Assembly (NCBI GenBank): GCA_038087015.1
Contig: JASBNA010000018.1
Span: 186,001 to 250,000, forward strand
DNA length: 64,000 nt
Direction of reading: 5' to 3'
DNA from: Cerrena zonata
Taxonomy: Eukaryota > Basidiomycota > Agaricomycetes > Polyporales > Cerrenaceae
The translations under genes were made by a program, and so were the position numbers. The notes beneath the pieces are model-generated. The model was not told the DNA's origin, did not search any database, and saw only the letters and a program-made list of their open reading frames with translations. Position 1 is the stretch's first letter. Each line of letters opens with the position of its first letter. Shown here in pieces: positions 1-10,379 of this stretch.

Positions 1-765
1 TTCCCTTCCATGTGGAAGTCGTTACAGGGAAGTAACGCCGCCTTTGATTACTTCCTTTCGTCACTGGTTCGAGCTACACAATCTACCTCTCAAGGGCGAC
101 GGTCGCCGTCAGAAATTGCTCGGGACGATCTCCGTGACGTACTGCACAATGTTTCCCGCGAGACATTCCCTCGACGAGGACCTGTCGGAACGCCACTCTC
201 CGACGTCGTAAGGCGGATGGCAAGAGTTCTTCAACCCTTCGCGCACCGCCAATATCGATGCTCTCACTGCGGGTTCGAGGATCCTGAATTATCTCCAATG
301 CATGATCTGCTGTGGGATGCCTCTGTGGTGTTATTCGCTTCGGCGGGATCCACATCGACCGCCTCCTTGCTTAAGCAACTTGTTCATGGCGGCCCCCCTC
401 TTTCCTGTGCGTACTGTGGCTCGCAAGGGTGGACGTCCATGCCGGTGTTCTCCAGGGTGCCTTCTTTTCTTATGCTGGAACTGCCAGTCGAATGGGCAGA
501 CCCGGTACTTGTCAGCGACGAGTTCCACTTAACAGTCGCTGATGTGGACTGCCAATGGGCATTACAAGGTGTGGTATATTTTGGTTCCAATCATTACACT
601 TGCAGATTCGTTGATGGCGATGATAACGTCTGGTACCACGACGGGGCTGAGTCTGGATCCCAATGTCTCCACCACGGCGACAGTTTTGCAGAATTGCAGG
701 ACATTAACACTGCTCACAATCGGGCTGCATCTATTCTGGTGTACCATCGAATGGATGCGGACTAG
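1..765 (+). CDS. Ubiquitin-specific-protease-like protein, C-terminal part (5' end outside window)
   Basis: The frame is open from the window edge to TAG at 763-765, so the N-terminus is missing. The middle shows two CxxC pairs (CSHCG near residue 83 and CAYCG near 133), a zinc-ribbon-like arrangement. The C-terminal third (GVVYFGSNHYTCRF, then DGDDNVWYHDGA) looks like the histidine box of ubiquitin carboxyl-terminal hydrolases, where the catalytic His sits in a GxHYT-type motif; here it reads NHYT. The family would cleave ubiquitin from substrates, but the catalytic Cys box is not in the window, so activity cannot be judged. Proteins of this shape are common in the accessory gene content of agaric genomes, from memory of the family. 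The neighbours are unnamed accessory genes. I am fairly sure of the fold and unsure of function. Confidence 0.6.
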   Translation, partial: FPSMWKSLQGSNAAFDYFLSSLVRATQSTSQGRRSPSEIARDDLRDVLHNVSRETFPRRGPVGTPLSDVVRRMARVLQPFAHRQYRCSHCGFEDPELSPMHDLLWDASVVLFASAGSTSTASLLKQLVHGGPPLSCAYCGSQGWTSMPVFSRVPSFLMLELPVEWADPVLVSDEFHLTVADVDCQWALQGVVYFGSNHYTCRFVDGDDNVWYHDGAESGSQCLHHGDSFAELQDINTAHNRAASILVYHRMDAD

Positions 766-1040
766 TAAGCTATCGCAAAAAACTATGCTGCTCCATGTCG
801 AGACCGGTTATTTACGTTACATGGGATGCTGCCAAGGCCCGCTCAATACCATGCATACCGAAGTGGAGGGTTCGAGGTGGGTACACTTGGCATTCTGTTG
901 ATCAGTTGAATTGACTTCGCGTTTATTAGACATGGCTCTATCCTCGTGACCCCTTCTTGTCTGTTCCCCATTCCAAATCATCCTCCATCGTTTCCATGAC
1001 GACATTTGTGGTGGGGGCACGCTATTCATTCCCGACAACG

Positions 1041-1949
1041 TTAGTCTTTGCTATATCCGGAAACTAATTCGGGCCTGACCTCTATCTTGGGCAGTTTATC
1101 TCTCGCACATAGCCGCACCACGCGAGTCATCCACAGTCGTATGTTGAACTTGGGCTGCTGGTTCCCCTGCCTGGAGATGTCAAACACGAATGTCACCTCT
1201 AGAAAATCACCTGGACGGATTGCGTTAGCGTGGGCTAGCTCAACCTTGTTGCATCCGTTCGTCTTGATCCCGAGGAGTAATTTGTCCTTGACCGCCCATC
1301 GGTCAGCAATCCTGCCGGCAAGGCCAAACGGGTCTTCTACGTTGGTCAGGGCCAGATGAGGGTCCTTTCGGTTAACCTGAGGGTATGTCAGTGCTGCAGC
1401 CAGATGCTATCAGGTCGTCTTCACTTACTTTTGTAAACACAGGGCGCTCGAATTCTAATGCGTGAGGGCTCAGCGATGACCAAGAGGCCAACGCCGACTG
1501 CTGTCGACAGTACTCAACTACTTTGCGGAGCGCATTGAATTGTCGAGCAAACGCTTCCGGGTACCCACCGTCAACCAAAGTTAAGGTTTGGCGGGCTGCC
1601 ATCGCATGTTCCACTCTGGTTCCCCGGTGAGAAACGTCGCCATGAAGTATACTATTGCTGCTTACTTTCCGTCCCAGTTCCCCAACGTTGCCAGGCGCAT
1701 TTGGCTCCCCTTCGCAAAGCCATGCACCTTCACGGCTACTTGCCTCCTCACATCTGGGCTACTTGGATCCACTAGAAGTAATGCCTGTGACCTTGATCTG
1801 CCCACCTGGTTCGGATTCTTGTCCAATCGGGCCCATGCATACAAACCGCGGTCATCTTCAGGGATTTTGTGTTCTGTTCTCACCTCGTGCGACGTTCCGA
1901 CCGCGGCCTTTATTATTGCGTTCTGCTCACCCCACTTCTCTCGCACGAG
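1041..1949 (-). CDS. Unrecognised conserved-looking protein, three visible exons, 5' end unresolved
   Basis: Three exons join in frame on the minus strand: about 1949-1666, 1615-1429 and 1376-1041. Introns are 50 and 52 nt with GTAAG donors and CAG acceptors, and the stop is TAA at 1041-1043. The last exon is exactly 112 codons including the stop. The protein is soluble, mixed alpha/beta, without obvious membrane segments, and its C-terminal part (residues such as GDFLEVTFVFDI followed by FNIRLWMTRVVRL) alternates hydrophobic and polar residues like a beta-rich domain. The first exon has an acceptor-like CAG at 1950-1952, so at least one more 5' exon is expected upstream. I do not recognise the family. 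It lies tail-to-tail with the ubiquitin-protease-like fragment and head-to-head with the next gene. Confidence 0.5.
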
Positions 1950-2519
1950 CTGTCCGCCGCCTCACCGGGTGTGGCATGTCAGTGATTATGCTCAGCCGTG
2001 GTCGCAGTAATGACTCACTACACAAGTGGGCCATTTCTCCTGTTTGATTAGGGCGTTGGGAGCTGGTCTCACAACGATGCGCTCGCTTTTCCTTGTTAAT
2101 GGCTTCGACAATGCTTGTTTTCTTTTCCTATCCTCATCGGCAGTATGCGAATTTGAGATTCGCCGGCTCGTGGCCGGCCCGGGTCCTCTTTCTGCGGTCT
2201 GCGGATTTCCCGTTCTGTTCTTGACTTGTTAGATCGACGATTTTCGCGCCTGCGCCGCCACATACCCTCCGCATGGTTTTTTTCGGGGCTTGACTCAACA
2301 TGGGCCAGATCATCGGCGGGGCCACTGTTGTCAACAGTCCGTTCTGTCGTGGCCAACGTCCGCCGAAATGTGAATTGCCAGAAGGTTGAACACACTACTC
2401 AAATAATTTTATCGTCCCATGCGCTCCAAGTTACGGAGTCCACTGCACCGTTCTTATAAGGGACGGCTGATGTCTTGCGTCCATCGAGCTATCACTTCTT
2501 TCCCTCGCCTGCTCTACAC

Positions 2520-4106
2520 ATGGCTGCTGCTCGCAAGGACCCTCCCGGAGATGACACCGCAGGTGCTTCCAAGAAGCGGCGGTAAGCGCATTCATGTCCT
2601 ACTCGCCTTGCACCTACGTTCTTACGTCTGTGCAGTACAAGTGATAGGTTGAGTACTGCACTGTCTTCCACCGGCGATCCGGCTACCGTTGGCGATTCCA
2701 TCTCTGATTCTCTGGAGTAAGCCCCCCCCTCTCGTCATCGTATGTTATTAACACATGTCTTCAACCAGGGAATCCGCGCCAGGTGTCGTCGGTCTGCCCA
2801 ACGTCCCCGCTGCTGTCCCTGCTGCTGTCCAAGGCCCTGCCATTCCTGCCGCTGAAAGGTATTTTCATTTATCTACTTCATTCACTCCTATGCTGACCAT
2901 CCCTTGAAAGCGGCAAATCCAGCCAAACGGCCAAGGCTCTTGTTCCGTCCAGCGAACGTAATGTAGATGAAGTGGCCGAAGGAGTAGGACAGGGGCTTGA
3001 AATGTTTGCCAGGTATGTTCCATCGTTTGGTCTTTGGCAATCGTGCACTCAGCTTTGCCTTTAGCATGCACACCCCCCCCTCTACTCCGAGGAAGGACAA
3101 GGGGAAGAGCACTCTCGCTTCTCCGTTCGCCTTGCGGTCAACCAGCAACAGTCCGGGCTCTCCGAGCGGACCGGCGTCGATGGTCGCTGGTGCTTCCGAG
3201 CTGCAGGTCAGAGTGAGTGAAGCCATATTACTTTATCTCCCCTTGCTGATCGCCCTTGTCCCCACCATAGGTTCCTCGCCAGGTTCCCTACGGTGTGCGT
3301 CACTACGTTTCTGATGAGGTAGTCGATCGCATCAACCGTGCGATCGCATACCGCCACAACAAGCCCATCACCTACGCAGCTTCCGCGTTCCCCAAGACGT
3401 TTCAGTGGGGCCCACCTTCAGTCAAGGGTAGGGAGGACGTTGCCGATACAGAGGATCTGTCCAACTATGTAACTCAGGGCTCACAGATGGTCAGGATTAT
3501 GGTCATCGGCGAACTCTGCAGCGCTTTCCTAACCGGGAACTCCAACAATGGTGGTACTGCGTCTATCCGCGTTAAGCCTCTGCTTCTATCTGACGGCCTG
3601 CGTATGGATGACCTCGTTAAAGGCTTCTCAACATCGTCCCGAGGTTCGTGCATTCGTCTTTCCCAAGCTATCATGCGGAGAGTGCTCACCCTTTGTCTCC
3701 AGCAAGACTCGGAGAATCGAACACGAAAGGGACCTATATGAGTTCTAAAGTCGGAGAGGTGCGGCCAGCCATGTTGCCGCCCTTACTTGCTGCTCACTAA
3801 CAGACTTTGCAGGGTGCCGTCTTCGCTCGCATCTTCGATGCCCGTGATGGCTTCGTCGGCAAGAAGCTGATGCCAGTTCTCAAGGCCGGCGAGGTTCGTA
3901 ACAGGGACCTCGTTTATGCCGAAGCTTATGTGCAACGTTACTGGTTCAAGAGTGACGGCAAGTGCAAGTACCTTTCTGATCATGAGGGCTGCCTCGATTG
4001 GGCCAAGACTCCCTATCGCATTGGGTTGGAGTTGGTGGCTATCTCACTTATAGCTTCCCACCATGCTGATGATGAAGAGGAGGATGAGCCGCCCACCGGC
4101 ATGTAA
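2520..4106 (+). CDS. Unrecognised 401-aa protein, eight exons
   Basis: Exons are 2520-2581, 2636-2716, 2769-2858, 2911-3012, 3065-3212, 3271-3643, 3703-3758 and 3813-4106. They total 1206 nt, exactly 402 codons, which strongly supports the model. The first about 170 residues are low-complexity, basic and Ser/Pro/Ala-rich (KKRR near residue 18, a PPSTPRKDKGK stretch), suggesting a nuclear or DNA-associated protein with a disordered head. The C-terminal about 230 residues form a globular domain beginning VPRQVPYGVRHYVSDE and ending in an acidic EEEDEPP tail. No known domain is recognisable. The seven introns of 51-59 nt argue that it is a real host-type gene and not a transposon ORF. The ATG is the first in frame, 14 bases after a stop-rich stretch. 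Confidence 0.7.
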
Positions 4107-4595
4107 CAGCCATCCTGCGCCTCACACGGTTTTTTCACCGCACCTGCTCCTCGACTGTCATGTACATAGACTAGCAGAATGTCGTGTTTTTTTAATCGAT
4201 GTCTCACTGCTCATGGCTCACTTCATGCGCCCGTGTTCTTGCATTTTGCTATTGAGTGCAGGCTGCTGAGCGGCACCCGCCAGTGAGAACAGTTCGTCGG
4301 GCAATGATTATCCGGGAACCTGTCATTTCTTCATGTGGCTCGATTTACGGGTAAGGAAGAAAGGGTGGCCCGGCCGTCAACTGTGCAGGCTTTCTCGTCT
4401 CATAGCTCATAATGTGTCCTTCCATGGCTCCTCGATGAGAGGCAGATGTTTGCAACTCCGTACCTCGCACCGGTGGGTTCACCCGACAATCGTGAACCTG
4501 GTTAAACATCTGCTGTTCGCCAGAACATCGGTAAGGGGGCGTGCTGGGTACTGGTCGATGAGCAATTTTCTGTGTGGGCCTCGTTCGTCATGTAG
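4107..4595. other. Intergenic or unresolved 5' exons
   Basis: The gap between two plus-strand genes. A possible short first exon (ATG at 4333, GTAAG donor after six codons) and further exon-like pieces at 4390-4470 could be the start of the next gene, but I could not join them in one frame. Confidence 0.3.
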
Positions 4596-5562
4596 CGGCT
4601 AATCCCAGGTCCTGCCTTCCTGAAGGTGCTGGTATGTCTTTTCCCCATTACTTTCACCTTTCTAAAACCTGCGCGGCGACATGGACTCTCAGCTGCAGGA
4701 GGCAAGTGAGCAGCCGACGTCTTGCTTTCGATATCTTAATTTTTATACAGATAGTTGGTGGTGGGGCCTTCATGGGAAATGCGTCCTGCATCGAGCACGT
4801 TGAATGGCAGCGTGCTCGGCGCGGAAAGTCACTGTTGGTGAAGAGAGAGGGCAATAGCAGACTGCTGGGCGCAAAGCGGTCGCAGGTCGTTGACGGCTAT
4901 GAATTCGTCCTGGTTGGTATACTGCGACGACCCACCTTCCTTGACTTCGAGGACATGCAAGCTTTGAGCGATCGCTGTCCATCAGCTGTTATATCAGCAT
5001 GTCCTGCAACACCGATATTGCTTGATGCATCCCGCCAGGTCAAGCGGAATTGTCGATCCATAGAAGCCTCCATCGGTCATTTCGATGCCGACAAGGTTCA
5101 CAGCTTGCTCTTCAATGGTGAACCTCTCATTCGTTTCCCCCCCTTCCTGAAGGTAGGTAACAGTTTTTTTATTTAATTTTTTTAATTTATAGTTCGATTT
5201 TGTAGGGGATTGGTGACCGCCCGCTCATGAGTGATAACAGCCCCTCTCACTGCTATAATTCCGACGCACTCGTTCAGTTTTGGTCTGCATGCAGGTCCGT
5301 GGCTAGAAATGACAGGGACCTGCCGCAACCCGCCGACGAGGACAGCCTCGCCCGCTACGACGACGGGTGTTGGGTTTCCCGCCCTTTGCCTATATATGGA
5401 GAGAGCGGAGGGCTCGTCTTACCCCGCAACTATCGTTCGAAATTGCCGGGATCGCTGGTTGAGGTCCACGTAACAGTTGCTTATGGCCATCATCCCGGGT
5501 CACGCACTGAGGGATTCTTTTTCGACGTGCAGAGATTAATGGTACTGCCATCTTGCGTGTGA
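4596..5562 (+). CDS. Unrecognised protein, three certain 3' exons
   Basis: Exons 4596-4631 (36 nt), 4751-5152 (402 nt) and 5206-5562 join without a frame break and end at TGA. The introns are 119 and 53 nt, both GT..AG; the acceptor of the second follows an unusual run of T. The central exon starts with a small Gly-rich stretch (IVGGGAFMG) and holds a beta-strand-like module; the last exon ends with Tyr/His-rich residues. The true start is upstream and not resolved, so the listed protein is partial at its N-terminus. An ATG at 4772 inside the second exon is in frame and would give a shorter product. No domain is recognised. Orientation and spacing match the preceding plus-strand gene. Confidence 0.45.
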
Positions 5563-5987
5563 TGTAATTTAGATCAAGGCCATTGTGTAGTCCGATAAAC
5601 ATCTATGACGCGAACTGCATCCATCCACGTAACTTTGCCTAATTGAGTAACTGAGTAGGTTCGAACATTTGGTGATGGTCCACTGTCAGCCGAGAAATCT
5701 CTCGGGAGAGTACATTATTTGATGGTGATTCTGGCGTTCCAGAATAGCAACTTACTTTCGGTTGATCACCACCCGGGGGCGCGAGCGCTGTCAAGCAGCC
5801 TCAGGCTGGTGGTGTAGTGGTCATCACGTCTCCAATATGCACCAACAGGTGGAGGCGTGAGCGGCTGTTTACGAACTTAGGTATCCCAAGCGCTGTGCAG
5901 CGATTCAGAGTATAACTGCATGTCATATTATGTAATTACAACTTCGCTAGTGTGCGTTGGCGCTTTTCGCTCGATCGATTGGGTGTG
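5563..5987. other. Intergenic
   Basis: No coding exon recognised. This probably includes the 3' UTR of the upstream gene and the promoter of the 766-codon ORF. Confidence 0.4.
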
Positions 5988-8252
5988 ATGACGCGGTCGT
6001 TGGTATGCGTTGCCTCACTTCCGGTACTATTTGCAGCAGCGAATAGTAATTCTAGAGACCTGCTACCTAACCTTGCGATGCCTGTGGACTGTACGGATAT
6101 GAAGGCACGGTTTCAGCACGTCTTTTGGGCCGAGCACTGCGTCATTGCGTCTAATGCAGAACGCCCGGTACCGACACCCCCCGGTAGCGGTCTTGACATG
6201 CACGAAGACGAGCTCTTTCATCTGTCGCTGCTTACCACGCGGCTGTGGGGTCAAGACAATTTCTGGTATCTGGCATTCCTTCCACGTTATCCGTCGCTCG
6301 CTCGCGACCCGTTGTTCAGGAAACTAGGCATGCCTTTCGACCAGCTGCCTATCGAGAAGGGTGACGGCGACCTCTTCGTGCTGCGACCGTCCGTTTCTGA
6401 TGCATGGCTCCAACTACAATATTGCGTGGTAGCTACCTATGACATATTGAGAGCCAAGTTTCTACCTCTCGTTCCGCTACAAACCAGGATGCCTCCTCTG
6501 CCTCAATCCACCAATTTTCATGGCGCGCACAACAACGAGATGGCAGCTCGGCGAGCTGCACACCAAACGCGGCGCATATTTCTCGCTTGGCTATGTTTGA
6601 TTGCATCTGCCATTGCCTCATCCAACCAGCTGCCCCCAGCAACACCGCCAGCGTGGTTCAGAGCCTTGGCCGGTGCTGATGTGGCTCTGCCCCCTTTTTG
6701 GCTTGACAAGATCGCTTTGAGCCCGATCTTAGCAAGGTTCTCACCGGATTACCCGCGCCGAGGCATGGTAGTCAACATGTCCCGGGAATGGGGCTTCTGG
6801 TCGCTTATGGGAATCCTCCAGCAGGGGGCGATCCCTTTGTGGTTGTGTTTCCCTCATGGTGTGGTGCCGACATATCGACTGGCCAAGCAGTTATATCCAA
6901 GCTCGGAGGGGATAGCTCGCGCCAAGGAGTCGTTTGACCGAGGCGACGACGACATGGACTGGGGGGATGATCTGAGAAATAAGCAGGCTTCACTCCCCCC
7001 CCTGCCCGCGGGTGTTGGTTCTGACCACTTTCCGTCGGTGTGCCCATCTTCGCAAGACGAGCAGGCAAGCAGCCGCAACAACTCGCGAGGTCAGGAGGCC
7101 GAGGCTTCCGACGCAATATCTAATTTCTTTCGTACTCGCAAGGAAATTAACGACAAGCGTGACCTGGCCACCTACACCGCGAAGGAGCTGGAGACGATGA
7201 GGGCCCGTGGCAGGTTGTTGCTGTCATCTTCGAAGGTATTTGAGTGGGATTCAATTGACGTATATCCCTGGTTCGTGCGCGAGAAGGTTCCAAATTGGGA
7301 TCAGAGGCGAGTCTGGGAGTCCTACACCGCCAACCAAAGAGTGTATGACGAGTTCGCCGACGAGTGGGACTGCTTCGCTCAATGTGCGTCGTCTGGTATG
7401 GTGCATTGTGGGAATGTGGGATGTCAGGATTGTGCCTATGATCATCATGATGAGCCCGGCGATGATGGAGACAGTGTCAACGGTCGCGGTGCCCTGGCCA
7501 TGCCGCCTGATGGCTACGAGGAGGGTGAGGCGATAGGCCAGGGCGAGTGTGGTCAGTTCTCGTTTACTCGGGACAACATGGAGAGCTTCATGGACGTGCT
7601 CAAATATCGCTATGGCTTACATGTGCCGAGTGCATTGGAGGTGCACGTGCCATTGCTTCAACATAGTCCAGTTTCTGCCCAGCTCTTGCAAGCAGTCCGC
7701 GCGATCGTACAAGAGGAGGCTCTGTCTACACCTACTTGGAGGTCCGCAGAGGTGGACGCCGCGATTACTGATTGGTACAGGTGCATCCAGGTGCGTGTCA
7801 TGGTGCCGCATCATGTGTCCGATTGTCACATGCCAGATGAGCATTTCAAGGACCTGCACAACGCGTGGAACTTTTCAACAACGAGTTTCCAGCTGGCGGG
7901 AAGCCTCCAGAGGGTGTATTCGATTGGGACCATAAACAGCCGCATGTTGGGCTGGTCTATCGCCGTTGAAGGTCGCCTTGCTTTGCGCGAGATTTTGCGG
8001 CGGTGTTGGGGCCCCGGCAACGCTCAGGTCATCCGTGCATTGCTTGAGCGAGGGATGCCGTTCCATATCTTGTACCGTGCTGTTCATCCGGGTCAGTGGA
8101 CGTTGACCTCCCTCTACGTGATCCCCTATCGGCCAGAGGGCTACGTCTTTACCGCTGGAGACTATAGAGCGTACGTTAGCCGGCGTGTAGAATTATTCAA
8201 GGATCCCGCTGTTGCAAGTGCGGCCCTTCGCCATGGTGGCATCGTGTGGTGA
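5988..8252 (+). CDS. Large unrecognised protein with a Cys/His cluster (about 750 aa)
   Basis: This is the longest uninterrupted reading frame in the window. The ATG at 5988 is the first; a later ATG at 6079 and a possible short intron just after the first codons (GTATGC donor near 6003) leave the exact N-terminus open. Visible features: a Leu/Ala-rich hydrophobic stretch near residues 205-225 (FLAWLCLIASAIAS), an acidic segment near 325 (DRGDDDMDWGDD), a charged helical segment rich in Lys/Arg/Glu near 400, and a compact Cys/His group near 465-490 (CFAQCASSGMVHCGNVGCQD, then HH) that could bind metal. I do not know its function. I recall similar proteins as hypothetical, multi-copy members of agaric accessory genomes. 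It sits 6 bp upstream of another gene of the same kind on the same strand. Confidence 0.65.
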   Translation: MTRSLVCVASLPVLFAAANSNSRDLLPNLAMPVDCTDMKARFQHVFWAEHCVIASNAERPVPTPPGSGLDMHEDELFHLSLLTTRLWGQDNFWYLAFLPRYPSLARDPLFRKLGMPFDQLPIEKGDGDLFVLRPSVSDAWLQLQYCVVATYDILRAKFLPLVPLQTRMPPLPQSTNFHGAHNNEMAARRAAHQTRRIFLAWLCLIASAIASSNQLPPATPPAWFRALAGADVALPPFWLDKIALSPILARFSPDYPRRGMVVNMSREWGFWSLMGILQQGAIPLWLCFPHGVVPTYRLAKQLYPSSEGIARAKESFDRGDDDMDWGDDLRNKQASLPPLPAGVGSDHFPSVCPSSQDEQASSRNNSRGQEAEASDAISNFFRTRKEINDKRDLATYTAKELETMRARGRLLLSSSKVFEWDSIDVYPWFVREKVPNWDQRRVWESYTANQRVYDEFADEWDCFAQCASSGMVHCGNVGCQDCAYDHHDEPGDDGDSVNGRGALAMPPDGYEEGEAIGQGECGQFSFTRDNMESFMDVLKYRYGLHVPSALEVHVPLLQHSPVSAQLLQAVRAIVQEEALSTPTWRSAEVDAAITDWYRCIQVRVMVPHHVSDCHMPDEHFKDLHNAWNFSTTSFQLAGSLQRVYSIGTINSRMLGWSIAVEGRLALREILRRCWGPGNAQVIRALLERGMPFHILYRAVHPGQWTLTSLYVIPYRPEGYVFTAGDYRAYVSRRVELFKDPAVASAALRHGGIVW

Positions 8253-8258
8253 TTGGCA

Positions 8259-8720
8259 ATGGAGTCCAACGTTGATCTTAACAGAATTGTTGCAGCAGCA
8301 GCAGGTGATAATGCCTTTGCGTGGTGTTCCGCCACCAGTGGGAACGTGGTTCTGACGACTGGTGCGTTGAGCGCGCAGGTGTTAGATGCCATTGTGGGCG
8401 TTTACAAGGTTTATACTGGTAGGTCGTTTGGTGTAGTCTTTACCACCCACTAACCATTGGTTGAAGGGAAGGGCATGCAAACGTCAGATGTATCGTGGTG
8501 GCCGAAAGCACACACCTGGGCCGCCAGCGGACTGAATTGCGGCCACTGGACATTCCAATGTGAGGAGTGGTTCAGGAGGCGTTGTGACGGGATTCTAGCG
8601 GGAACAATGCGACCGCGCAAGCCGAAAGATTGGCAGAGCGGTATGAGACTTCAGGCATCTGCTACGAAGTCAGTATTGCGGGCGATGGATGATGAGTATC
8701 CCGCTTCCGATTCAACTTAG
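8259..8720 (+). CDS. Small unrecognised protein (137 aa), two exons
   Basis: Exons 8259-8418 and 8467-8720 are joined across a 48-nt intron with a GTAGGT donor, a CTAAC branch point and a GAAG acceptor. Their 414 nt make exactly 138 codons. The C-terminal part has a striking Trp-rich motif (SWWPKAHTWAASGLNCGHW, then CEEWFRRR). I recall the same W-rich motif from multi-copy agaric hypothetical proteins, but no function is known to me. It starts 6 bp after the stop of the 5988-8252 frame, so the two could be co-transcribed or be the two halves of one protein in relatives. Confidence 0.6.
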
Positions 8721-8839
8721 ATGGACGACAGGCGGAATACGCAATCCCACAGTGACAGACACATGTAAATTGTAGCATTAATAACAATGTTGCACTGTTT
8801 CTGGCTAGTACACCGGTACTGTTCGTGTAAGTGAGGTAT

Positions 8840-9915
8840 TTACACTATGAAAGATTCTCTAAGGGGCCTTCGTTGGGCCTTGCCCGATATGACAGTGATC
8901 TCCTCGAAGTGTGAGAAAGATGCGAGGTAACACTCCGCGGTGCCACATGCTGGCCCTCCCAGTCGCCATGCACTGACTTGGTAGGTGCTGCCGTTCTGTT
9001 CCCGCTTGTGCACGGTGCGCTCGGCGGAATGGGATGGTTGACGGATGGGGACTATCAAGGTGGCATCGTCGCCGAAATACCGGTCTCGGGATGCGCATGT
9101 GACGCTGTCATAGTGCGTATGAGCTAGGTTTGCTGTGGAGTGGCCCCTGGCAAAGACTTCGAAGCCACGCTTCCTATACTTGGTTACTGGGTCACCACCC
9201 ACTGCGGCACGAATCTGCATCGCCTTATATGCCAGAGTGAGGGTGGGATAAGCGCAGAGGACGCTGTCTGCGGTAATGGCATTCATTACGTGACTGCCCC
9301 AGTAATGAGTGATTGCATTGGATGGGACTGAGCCGGAGCTATGGATGACATCGAACCGGGCCATCGCCGTGGACACCCTGACCAGGCGTTTGAGTCCCGC
9401 ATACGGATAGGCGTCATCGTATGGGCCTTGGCCTTCTTCCCGCTTGTCATCGAAAGTGTCGGACAAGACGACCGCCCCGGGCAGTGTCAGTATGAATGCA
9501 AGCAGAATCTCGTACGCCGCTCCCGCTGCGATGATATCGACATCGTCAGGCTTCCATCCTAAGGGCTGTCGGAGCAGGAAGTACAGCGCTGTCGAGCCCG
9601 AGATCACGGCCCCTGTGTCGAGCATCATCTTGCGGAACGCGGGGGGGTCGGGAGTGAATGCCCTGAACGCAGCATTGTAGCAGAGCAAAAACTCGGTTGC
9701 CACTAGTTCGTGCCACCCTGGGTCATGGTAGAGTCCCATCAGCGTTGGTAGGTCACAGAAGCGGATAATGTGGCTCTTCGTCTCATTCGGCAATTTGCTG
9801 TGAGCTGGCCGTTAGAGACATTGGGTTTCGGTAAGCGGGTTGACAGTACTAACTGTATTGCATGGTCAATTGAAAAATAGGCGAATGCGCCTTTGATAAT
9901 GGGCAAGAAAGGCAT
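8840..9915 (-). CDS. Nucleotidyltransferase-fold-like protein (339 aa), two exons
   Basis: Exons 9915-9854 and 9797-8840 are joined by a 56-nt intron with GTTAGT donor, CTAAC branch point and CAG acceptor. They total 1020 nt, exactly 340 codons. After an N-terminal segment that looks F-box-like only in position (FCDLPTLMGLYHDP), residues 84-110 read ISGSTALYFLL followed by DDVDII. This resembles the GS...DxD signature of the DNA polymerase beta-like nucleotidyltransferase fold, as in many agaric proteins of type SGSTAL..F.....DLDIY. I see only the first acidic pair clearly, so catalysis is unproven. The gene converges on the preceding plus-strand pair; their 3' ends lie about 120 bp apart. 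Confidence 0.55.
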
Positions 9916-10379
9916 GGATGTTGTGGGTGGCAACGTTCAGTACTAACCTGCTTTGATATTTTTCAAGTCGGCGGTGTTGTTCCCACCTGCTCATGCCCAT
10001 GGCGATTGTGGCAGATTTAACTAAGATGGGGGGGGGAACATATATTTTGCGTTACAGGCAACGAAAATAACGCCGATGCTATTGACATGATTTGCCATGG
10101 TTCTGGCTGATTACCAATGGAAGCGGCATAAAGACTATATCCTGCCTCAACGCATATCTGAAGATGGCGCAGGACGTGTCGGCGTGGGCGTTGTCAGTCA
10201 GCACAGGTACATGTATATCACTGGTTAACACCATTCCCTTCAAGTTATGCATCGCCGCTGCGCTTGCGTTGTGGTGGATAGGAAATTTGTCCCAGAACGG
10301 ATCGGCGGTTGCTGACGTAATAGAGACGTATGTAAGCCCACTTTCTCGTCCAGAGTCGGCATGGACGTGTTCCATTTAC
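9916..10379. other. Intergenic with one exon-like minus-strand ORF
   Basis: A minus-strand frame from ATG at 10375 runs about 97 codons (MEHVHADSG..., with a hydrophilic, His/Asp-rich composition). It looks protein-like but has no recognised domain and no evident splice partner. A run of nine G at 10026-10034 lies in the gap. Confidence 0.3.

Noticed and set aside
1048..1359. Plus-strand frame of 103 codons
   Set aside because: Antisense to the last exon of the better-supported minus-strand gene at 1041-1949.
6805..7116. Minus-strand frame of 103 codons
   Set aside because: Shadow of the 5988-8252 gene; no start context or splice signals.
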